From Flaviramulus sp. (GTDB lineage Bacteria > Bacteroidota > Bacteroidia > Flavobacteriales > Flavobacteriaceae), in contig NZ_JABDMV010000127.1 in NCBI RefSeq assembly GCF_013001275.1, positions 1-39,474 on the forward strand: 39,474 nucleotides of DNA. Reading direction: 5' to 3'. The position numbers and the translations under genes were made by a program. Positions 33,985-39,474 of the stretch are shown one piece after another. Numbering within the stretch: the first letter of the stretch is position 1; each line of letters begins with the position of its first letter. Under the pieces are notes generated by a model. The model searched no databases, was not told the DNA's origin, and saw only the letters and a list, made by a program, of their open reading frames with translations.

Positions 33985-34959
33985 TTATTGACCTAATAAA
34001 TAGGCGAAAATTAACGGCGCTACAATGGTAGCGTCACTTTCTATTATAAATTTAGGAGTATTAATATCTAATTTACCCCATGTAATTTTTTCGTTTGGTA
34101 CCGCACCCGAATATGACCCATAACTTGTGGTTGAATCACTTATTTGACAAAAATAGCTCCAAAATGGAGTGTCAGTACGTTCCATATCTTGATATAGCAT
34201 AGGAACAACACAAATTGGAAAATCGCCAGCAATTCCACCGCCAATTTGGAAGAACCCAATTCCTTTTTTAGAATTATCAGTGTACCAATCGGCTAAAAAA
34301 GTCATATACTCAATTCCAGATTTTACGGTGCTTGCTTTTAATTCGCCTTTAAGCACATAACTTGCAAAAATATTTCCCATAGTGCTATCTTCCCAGCCAG
34401 GACAAACGATAGGTAAATTCTTTTCAGCTGCAGCATACATCCAGGAATCTTTTATATCGATTTCATAATACTGCTCTAAAACTCCAGATAGTAACATTTT
34501 GTACATATATTCATGAGGTAAATAGCGTTCTCCTTTTGCTTCTGCATCTTTCCAAATCTTATGAATATGTTCTTGTAATCGTCTAAATGCTTCATGCTCA
34601 GGTATACAAGTATCTGTCACACGATTTAATCCTTTCTCTAACAAATCCCATTCTTCTTGAGGTGTTAAATCACGATAATTTGGCACACGCTTATAATGCG
34701 AATGTGCTACCAAATTCATAATATCTTCTTCTAAATTAGCACCGGTACATGAAATAATATGTACTTTATCTTGACGAATCATTTCTGCAAAACTTTTACC
34801 TAATTCGGCAGTACTCATGGCACCCGCAAGCGATACCAACATTTTTGCTCCAGAATTTAATTGTGCTTCATACCCTTTTGCGGCATCAACTAATGCCGCT
34901 GCGTTAAAATGTAGATAATGCTTTTCAATAAATTGAGAAATTGGTCCTTTAGTAGTCAT
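33985..34959 (-). CDS. Deoxyhypusine-synthase-like protein
   Basis: 324 residues from ATG at 34959 (MTTKGPISQFIEKHY), which overlaps the agmatinase end by 11 bases; a longer frame exists but runs through agmatinase. The fold is that of deoxyhypusine synthase: LVSLAGAMSTAELGKSFAE, IISCTGANLEEDI, VCPGWEDSTMGN, FFQIGGGIAGDF, and TWGKLD near the end, where Lys296 matches the catalytic lysine that carries the aminobutyl group. Bacteria lack eIF5A, so the acceptor must differ; formation of homospermidine from putrescine or spermidine is the likely reaction, using NAD+. Its place right after arginine decarboxylase and agmatinase supports this. Confidence 0.9.
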   Translation of the reverse strand: MTTKGPISQFIEKHYLHFNAAALVDAAKGYEAQLNSGAKMLVSLAGAMSTAELGKSFAEMIRQDKVHIISCTGANLEEDIMNLVAHSHYKRVPNYRDLTPQEEWDLLEKGLNRVTDTCIPEHEAFRRLQEHIHKIWKDAEAKGERYLPHEYMYKMLLSGVLEQYYEIDIKDSWMYAAAEKNLPIVCPGWEDSTMGNIFASYVLKGELKASTVKSGIEYMTFLADWYTDNSKKGIGFFQIGGGIAGDFPICVVPMLYQDMERTDTPFWSYFCQISDSTTSYGSYSGAVPNEKITWGKLDINTPKFIIESDATIVAPLIFAYLLGQ

Positions 34960-35887
34960 CGTCGTCTGTGAATTTTGAAGCGTTATTTTTTGGTTTCGAA
35001 TTGTCGTATTTATTGTCGTAATCTTCATCAATAGCTTCATCCATAAATTTATAACTTAACATTTTATAATACAATTTAGCAGCTAAAAAATCGGACGATT
35101 TATCAATCTTATTTGGGCACAGTTCAACAATATCGAATCCTACAACGTTTTTTTCAGCAAAAACTTGTTTTAAAAAATCTAAAGTTTCATACCATAATAA
35201 ACCGCCTGGTTCTGGTGTTCCTGTACTTGGCATTATCGATGGGTCAAACGCATCTAAATCAAAAGTTATAAATACATTTTCAGTCATTTGATCAATAGCA
35301 GAATCTCTCCATGTGTCATCAACCGCCATATCATGGGCAAAATAAGTTTTCTCCTCATCCATCACGGTTTTCTCCATAATATCCATGGAACGAATTCCAA
35401 CTTGAATTAAATTGGTGTTCTGGCTAGCTTCGTAAACTGCACAGGCATGATTACATGTGGTGCCGTCATACTCCTTACGTAAATCGGCATGCGCATCAAT
35501 ATGTAACACAGTTAAGCTTGGAAACATTTCGTTAAAAGCTCGAATGGTTCCAATAGAAATAGAGTGCTCGCCACCAAAAATAGTTACAAATTTATTTTTT
35601 TTAATATACTTTTTTGTCGCTTGATGAACGGCTTCAACCATGCTTTCTGGTGTAACATTTTCTATAATAGCTTCAGCTAAATAAATACCTTGTTGATAAA
35701 CTTCTGTTTCCGTTTCAATGTCATAAAGCTCCATATTAGCTGATGCATCTAAAAAAGCCTCAGGGCCTTTATCGGCTCCTTTTTGCCATGTACTAGTACC
35801 ATCATAAGGCACAGGGATTAAAACAATTTTTGCTTGTTCTAATTTTGCAAATTCTCCAGGTATTCCTGCGTAGGTATTAGTTTTCAT
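34949..35887 (-). CDS. speB: Agmatinase (ureohydrolase)
   Basis: 312 residues. It hydrolyses agmatine to putrescine and urea. The ureohydrolase Mn-binding motifs are complete: FGGEHSISIG, HIDAHADLR and FDLDAFDPSIMPSTGTPEPGG (the last quoted in part). It overlaps the decarboxylase gene upstream and the deoxyhypusine-like gene downstream by 11 bases each, so the three are translationally coupled. The C-terminus has an acidic, Asn/Asp/Lys-rich extension after about residue 285 that is not part of the catalytic fold and falls in the overlap. The arginase alternative is unlikely given the neighbour. Confidence 0.93.
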   Translation of the reverse strand: MKTNTYAGIPGEFAKLEQAKIVLIPVPYDGTSTWQKGADKGPEAFLDASANMELYDIETETEVYQQGIYLAEAIIENVTPESMVEAVHQATKKYIKKNKFVTIFGGEHSISIGTIRAFNEMFPSLTVLHIDAHADLRKEYDGTTCNHACAVYEASQNTNLIQVGIRSMDIMEKTVMDEEKTYFAHDMAVDDTWRDSAIDQMTENVFITFDLDAFDPSIMPSTGTPEPGGLLWYETLDFLKQVFAEKNVVGFDIVELCPNKIDKSSDFLAAKLYYKMLSYKFMDEAIDEDYDNKYDNSKPKNNASKFTDDDDY

Positions 35888-37274
35888 AACCTAAAATTTT
35901 AAGTAAGTCTTCACTTTTTTGTTGTTCACTAAATAATTTTGTTGTTATATTTCCATCTTCATCTCTATCAATTAATATATGCTTTGGAGACGGAATTAAA
36001 CAGTGCTGTAATCCTCCAAAACCGCCGATGGTTTCTTGGTATGCACCTGTATTAAAAAAGCCGATATATAATGGTTTTTCCTTGTTGTATTTAGGCAAGT
36101 AAATGGCATTCATGTGCTGCTCACTATTGTAATAATCATCACTATCACATGTTAAACCACCTAATAACACACGTTCATAACTATCTTGCCACCTATTGAT
36201 TGGAAGCATAATAAATCGTTTATTTATAGCCCAAGTATCTGGTAATGTAGTTATAAATGATGAGTTAATCATATTCCATTTTTCACGGTCGTTTTGCTGC
36301 TTTTGGTATAATACTTCATAAATAGCACCGCCACTTTCCCCAACGGTAAAGCTTCCAAATTCTGTAAATATATCAGGAACTTCTACTTCACCTTCTTCAC
36401 ATGCTATATTAATCTGATTCACAATTTCATCAACCATATAGGCATAGTCAAAATCAAAGACCAATGAATTTTTAATTGGGAATCCGCCACCTATATTTAA
36501 ACTATTTAAAGTTGGGCAAATTCTTTTTAAACTAACATAAACCTTTAAACATTTAGCTAATTCGTTCCAGTAATATGCATTATCACGAATACCTGTATTA
36601 ATAAAAAAATGAAGCATTTTAAGTTCAACTTTTTTGTTATTCTGGATTTGATTTTTGTAAAAAGGGACAATGTTTTTGTATCCAATACCTAAACGCGAGG
36701 TGTAAAACTCAAACTTTGGCTCTTCCTCGGATGCTATTCGAATACCTACTTTAAATTTGCCTTTAATTTCTTTAGACAGCAAATCTATCTCTTCATAATT
36801 ATCAATTATTGGAATAGCGTTTTTATGTCCATTATTTATTAATCTGGCAATATTTGTTACATATTGTGCACGTTTAAAACCATTACTAATTACATAAGTT
36901 TCGTTGCCAATTTTGCCTTGAGCTTTTAAGTTTTCCACTATATCAATATCAAAAGCAGATGAAGTTTCAATATGGATATCATTTTTTAAAGCCTCGTTTA
37001 AAACATGATTAAAGTGTGAGCTTTTAGTGCAATAACAATAATTATATTTTCCTTTATATTCATTTTTTTCAATGGCATCTGCAAACCATTTTTTAGCACG
37101 TTGAATATTATTTGATATTTGTGGTAAATACGTGAATTTTAATGGTCCTCCGTAAGTTTCAACCAAGTTCATTAAGTTTATCCCGTGAAACTCCAATGTT
37201 TTATTTTCTAATGTAAATTCCTCTTGTGGAAAATCGAAAGTTTGATTTATTAAATCAATATATTTAGTATTCAA
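35877..37274 (-). CDS. speA: Arginine decarboxylase, PLP fold III
   Basis: 465 residues, shorter than the 630-660 of enterobacterial SpeA and the size usual in Bacteroidota. It turns arginine into agmatine. The PLP lysine is probably Lys84 in YCYCTKSSHF. GGGFPIKNS and EFGSFTVGESG are the phosphate-binding and barrel motifs; the C-terminal part has GGLTCDSDD with a catalytic Cys-Asp, and GFFNTGAYQE. The start is TTG at 37274; MNTKYIDLINQTF fits and no ATG lies nearby. It is first of the polyamine operon, and the structured RNA candidate lies about 100 bases upstream. Confidence 0.9.
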   Translation of the reverse strand: MNTKYIDLINQTFDFPQEEFTLENKTLEFHGINLMNLVETYGGPLKFTYLPQISNNIQRAKKWFADAIEKNEYKGKYNYCYCTKSSHFNHVLNEALKNDIHIETSSAFDIDIVENLKAQGKIGNETYVISNGFKRAQYVTNIARLINNGHKNAIPIIDNYEEIDLLSKEIKGKFKVGIRIASEEEPKFEFYTSRLGIGYKNIVPFYKNQIQNNKKVELKMLHFFINTGIRDNAYYWNELAKCLKVYVSLKRICPTLNSLNIGGGFPIKNSLVFDFDYAYMVDEIVNQINIACEEGEVEVPDIFTEFGSFTVGESGGAIYEVLYQKQQNDREKWNMINSSFITTLPDTWAINKRFIMLPINRWQDSYERVLLGGLTCDSDDYYNSEQHMNAIYLPKYNKEKPLYIGFFNTGAYQETIGGFGGLQHCLIPSPKHILIDRDEDGNITTKLFSEQQKSEDLLKILGYEN

Positions 37275-37375
37275 TTTATTTTATTTAAAAGTTAAAGATG
37301 TAAACTGCAAATTAATACAGCATTAAACTAATGAAAAAAATTGAATATCAAACTTGAATTTCCCGTTGGGTAGTA

Positions 37376-37536
37376 GGCACAAAACCATATTTATGCTGGA
37401 TAGCATATATAGGTGACACGGAAGTTAGCTTTAAAATTCGGTCGCTTAATCGGTAAGCTGCTTTTGAATATGACTTCCTAATTTTCAAAAGCCCGAACAT
37501 AGAAACATCGTTCAATTTGTTCAGCTAAAAGTGCCG
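37376..37536 (-). ncRNA. Candidate structured RNA in front of the polyamine operon
   Basis: On the minus strand, directly after a -7 box, the sequence can form a closing stem GGCAC/GTGCC (37535-37531 with 37380-37376). Inside are TTAGCT/AGCTAA (37528-37523 with 37430-37425), TTCGG/CCGAA (37497-37493 with 37441-37437), and within this a three-way junction of two hairpins: a perfect 9-bp GCTTTTGAA/TTCAAAAGC (37492-37460) and GCTTA/TAAGC (37458-37444). The loop of the first hairpin holds GGAAGT, complementary to ACTTCC at 37425-37420, a possible pseudoknot. A hairpin ATGCT/AGCAT type stem follows (37407-37392). I do not recognise a known family. It may be the leader of speA, a ligand-sensing RNA or an independent small RNA. 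Confidence 0.55.
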
Positions 37537-37566
37537 CAAATGTAATTTATTTTTTAATACAAAAAA
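37537..37566 (-). promoter_or_regulatory. Promoter of the structured RNA / speA leader
   Basis: The minus strand has TACATTTG (37544-37537), a perfect TAnnTTTG, and TTTTTTG (37566-37560) 15 bases before it, slightly closer than the usual 17-23. Transcription would begin about at the closing stem of the RNA. Confidence 0.5.
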
Positions 37567-37596
37567 CTTTTTTATTTTATTTTTAATATTAATTAT

Positions 37597-37682
37597 TTAG
37601 GGCGTTTCCCTTTGGGTCGGGCTATTCGCTACAAGTCCTCTCTCGTACCTCGCTGTGGGCTTTTCACTGCTATCCCTAACGC
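37597..37682. repeat. GC-richer repeat-like element with TTAGGG/CCCTAA ends
   Basis: In an AT-rich gap this 86-base stretch stands out. It begins TTAGGGCG and ends CCCTAACGC, so the ends are inverted copies. Inside are two imperfect direct copies, GGGCTATTCGCTAC and GGGCTTTTCACTGC. Similar elements appear scattered in flavobacterial genomes as I remember them; that is from memory and not checked. It has no coding frame. Mobile cassette remnant, REP-like element or transcript-end structure are all possible. Confidence 0.5.
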
Positions 37683-37740
37683 AAAAAACTGAGTAAAATA
37701 ATAAACATTCGTTATCTTGTAGGTTACTAAATCAATTAAA

Positions 37741-38106
37741 ATGAATCACAATATAAAATCTATCAGAACCTTTATTGGAGCTAAAGACTATAATCTTTCA
37801 CGACAATTTTATTTGGACTTTGGGTTTGAAGAAATTAAAATTCCTTTCAAAATGTCTTATTTTAAAAGCGGAGATTTCGGGTTTTATTTACAAGATGCTT
37901 ATGTTAAAAAATGGGTAGATAATTTGATGCTTTTTTTAGAAGTAGACAATGTAGAACAACATTTCATTTATACAAAAAAACTAAATCTAGATGTTAAATA
38001 CAAAAATGTAAGAATCTCAGAAATACATTATAACGACTGGGGAAATGAGTATTTTATCCATGACCCTTCAGGGGTGTTATGGCATATTGGAACCTTTAAT
38101 AACTAA
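37741..38106 (+). CDS. VOC family protein
   Basis: 121 residues with the glyoxalase/bleomycin-resistance fold: IRTFIGAKDYNLSRQFYLDF at the start, FYLQDAY, LMLFLEVDNVEQHF, and FIHDPSGVLWHIG at the end (the usual DP.G...E site reads VLWHIG, so the terminal metal ligand would be His rather than Glu). It has no obvious partner. It follows the repeat-like element by 58 bases and meets the convergent RluB-like gene head on without a gap. Confidence 0.8.
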   Translation: MNHNIKSIRTFIGAKDYNLSRQFYLDFGFEEIKIPFKMSYFKSGDFGFYLQDAYVKKWVDNLMLFLEVDNVEQHFIYTKKLNLDVKYKNVRISEIHYNDWGNEYFIHDPSGVLWHIGTFNN

Positions 38107-38949
38107 TTAAAGCATTTTTAAATTATTCAATTCTTGTTCAGTTAAATGTTTCCAACTACCACGAGGAATATCTTTTTTTGTTAAAGGGCCAATGGCTACA
38201 CAATCTAAACTTACAATTTCATATTTTAAGTAATCAAAAATGGTTCTTAAAATAGTGTTTCCTGTATTTTTAATTTTTAATCCAATTTCTTTTTTGGATG
38301 CGCCATCAATATAACTTATTTCCTCAACAGCTATGAGCTTTCCTTCAACTTTAAAGCCTCCTTGAATTTTTTTTAAATCTTCAAGTTTTAAATTCTTATT
38401 TAATTCAATATGAAATAAACGAGGAACTCCTTGTTTCGAATTTGTAAATTTATCAACAATAGTATCATCATTTGTAAATAGCAAAAGGCCTTTTGAATTT
38501 CGTCCTAAACGTCCAATAGGTTTTATACGAGACGATGTGGCATTTGCAACCAAATCCATCACAGTCCTTCCTTTTCCTTCACTTGTGGTAGTGGCAAATC
38601 CTTTTGGTTTGTTTAATAAAACATAAGCCTTTTTCTCTGGATTTATTCGGGCGCCATCATAACGAACTTCATCACCAATTTTAACTTTATGACCCATTTC
38701 TGTAATAACCTTCCCGTTAACCGAAACTAATCCTGTGGCAATATGCACGTCGGCTTCTCGACGAGAACACATTCCAGAATTTGCAACATATTTATTTAAT
38801 CTAATTTCATCAGGATTACTTGGTTTTTTTTGAGCCGGTGCCGATTTTTTAATGGGCGCATTCCCTCTTGCATAACTAGTTTTTCGTGTGTTTCCACTAC
38901 CGCGTCCAGATGCTTTTCCCTTTCCATTACTCCCTTGATTTCTATTCAT
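38107..38949 (-). CDS. RluB/RsuA-type pseudouridine synthase homologue lacking the catalytic Asp
   Basis: 280 residues from ATG at 38949 (MNRNQGSNGKGK); an ATG two codons earlier is possible. A basic Gly/Lys/Arg-rich N-terminal tail (~45 residues) leads to an S4 RNA-binding domain (RLNKYVANSGMCSRREAD, VSVNGKVI). The synthase domain has VLLNKPKGF, then IGRLGRNSKGLLLFTNDD. The family normally has GRLDxxTxGLLL; the catalytic Asp is Gly here (codon GGA, 38503-38505), and the following Thr is Ser. It may be inactive as a synthase and act as an RNA-binding factor in ribosome assembly, or have shifted chemistry. Lies 84 bases from the partial UbiA gene upstream. Confidence 0.85.
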   Translation of the reverse strand: MNRNQGSNGKGKASGRGSGNTRKTSYARGNAPIKKSAPAQKKPSNPDEIRLNKYVANSGMCSRREADVHIATGLVSVNGKVITEMGHKVKIGDEVRYDGARINPEKKAYVLLNKPKGFATTTSEGKGRTVMDLVANATSSRIKPIGRLGRNSKGLLLFTNDDTIVDKFTNSKQGVPRLFHIELNKNLKLEDLKKIQGGFKVEGKLIAVEEISYIDGASKKEIGLKIKNTGNTILRTIFDYLKYEIVSLDCVAIGPLTKKDIPRGSWKHLTEQELNNLKML

Positions 38950-39019
38950 TACCAAATATTTTATGCAAAGATATACTTAAAATTATGATTGATGATTCAT
39001 GATGAATGTTTTTATTTGT

Positions 39020-39036
39020 ATTGCCTATAAGGCAAT
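39020..39036 (-). terminator. Short hairpin after the UbiA gene
   Basis: ATTGCC / GGCAAT with a 5-base loop, 3 bases past the UbiA stop. There is no T-run after it, so it may pause rather than end transcription. Confidence 0.3.
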
Positions 39037-39039
39037 TGT

Positions 39040-39474
39040 CTATATTCTATTTAACACAACACCTACATTAATTAACACAATACTAAATACTCCAGCTACT
39101 ATAATAAATTTTAAAATATTATGTAATATTAAGTAGTGAGTTTTTGTTTTAGATTTCCAAAGTAAAAGCATAAATAATCCCAATAGCATTATACTTAAAT
39201 AGAAATAAATAAACATATACCCTATGTCAAAACGATATAAAAGCAAAAAATTGGGTATTAGTGTTAATAGCGTTAAGGAAGTAAGCATAATTTTAGAAGC
39301 GCTTTCTCCATAAACTATAGGAATAGTTTTATATCCTAAAATTAAATCTCCTTTTATATTCTCTAAATCTTTTGTGAGTTCACGCATTGATATAATCAAT
39401 AACAAAAAAACAGCATGCACAAAAATGACTGTTTCAAAATTTTTGTAATAAAGAAAAATTGCAAAAAAAGGTGT
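39040..39474 (-). CDS. UbiA-family prenyltransferase, C-terminal part (partial)
   Basis: The open frame runs off the right edge; the first visible codons are TPFFAIFLYYKNF. RELTKDLENIKGD is the second Asp-rich motif of the UbiA family, which binds the prenyl diphosphate through Mg2+. Three or four membrane helices follow. In flavobacteria the gene in this setting is usually called geranylgeranylglycerol-phosphate geranylgeranyltransferase; a role in menaquinone or haem A formation is the alternative. An internal ATG at 39420 would give a shorter product but is inside the conserved part, so the true start lies outside the window. Confidence 0.85.
   Translation of the reverse strand, partial: TPFFAIFLYYKNFETVIFVHAVFLLLIISMRELTKDLENIKGDLILGYKTIPIVYGESASKIMLTSLTLLTLIPNFLLLYRFDIGYMFIYFYLSIMLLGLFMLLLWKSKTKTHYLILHNILKFIIVAGVFSIVLINVGVVLNRI

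Noticed and set aside
37376-37536. 6S RNA as a firm name for the structured RNA
   Set aside because: Size and own promoter would fit, but the shape (three-way junction and pseudoknot) is not a long hairpin with a central bubble, so I leave it unnamed.
37597-37682. Integron attC site
   Set aside because: The ends resemble a core site in part, but the GTT of one core is changed and there is no integrase or cassette array in the window.

Overview
The window looks like a chromosomal segment of a marine Flavobacteriaceae bacterium (Bacteroidota). The DNA is AT-rich. The divergent porU / gldJ pair followed by murF is a hallmark of gliding flavobacteria with a type IX secretion system. Several promoters match the Bacteroidota form (TTG, then about 18-20 bases, then TAnnTTTG). 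I see no phage, insertion sequence, CRISPR array or rRNA, and one tRNA.

Layout. 1-7150: porU (cut by the left edge), gldJ, murF, a PAS/LuxR-type regulator and a tRNA-Val with its own promoter and terminator. 7150-13116, minus strand: folC, a TonB-ExbD-ExbB energy-transduction set, an NhaD-type Na+/H+ antiporter and an amino-acid dehydrogenase. 13267-15568: anmK and an acyl-CoA dehydrogenase, divergently transcribed.

15648-21128 is a tight plus-strand operon for arsenosugar biosynthesis: a CxxC peroxidase-like protein, radical SAM protein ArsS, a TIGR04282-type transferase, purine nucleoside phosphorylase, arsenite methyltransferase ArsM, a DUF547 protein and a TIGR04283-type glycosyltransferase. 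Two minus-strand genes follow (metallophosphatase, GH113-like glycosidase), then a plus-strand pair made of an FAD oxidoreductase and a membrane 4Fe-4S protein. Read as a pathway: ArsM methylates arsenite, ArsS adds a 5'-deoxyadenosyl group, the phosphorylase could release adenine and leave an activated arsenoribose phosphate, and the transferases could then finish the sugar. The phosphorylase and redox steps are my inference.

26078-30858: two GT2 glycosyltransferases, a CorA-like transporter (GTN instead of GMN) and a GT-C type membrane glycosyltransferase. 30911-32404: small acidic proteins that resemble one another, plus a VOC protein. 32459-37274, minus strand: a polyamine operon (arginine decarboxylase, agmatinase, deoxyhypusine-synthase-like protein, GNAT/nitrilase fusion). 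Its upstream region (37275-37740) holds two things genes do not explain: a candidate structured RNA directly after a strong promoter, with a closing stem, a three-way junction and a possible pseudoknot, and a GC-richer repeat-like element ending in TTAGGG/CCCTAA. The right end has a VOC protein, an RluB-like protein lacking the catalytic Asp, and a partial UbiA prenyltransferase.

The strongest leads are the arsenosugar operon with its embedded phosphorylase and redox pair, the structured RNA before the polyamine operon, and the two proteins with altered signature residues.
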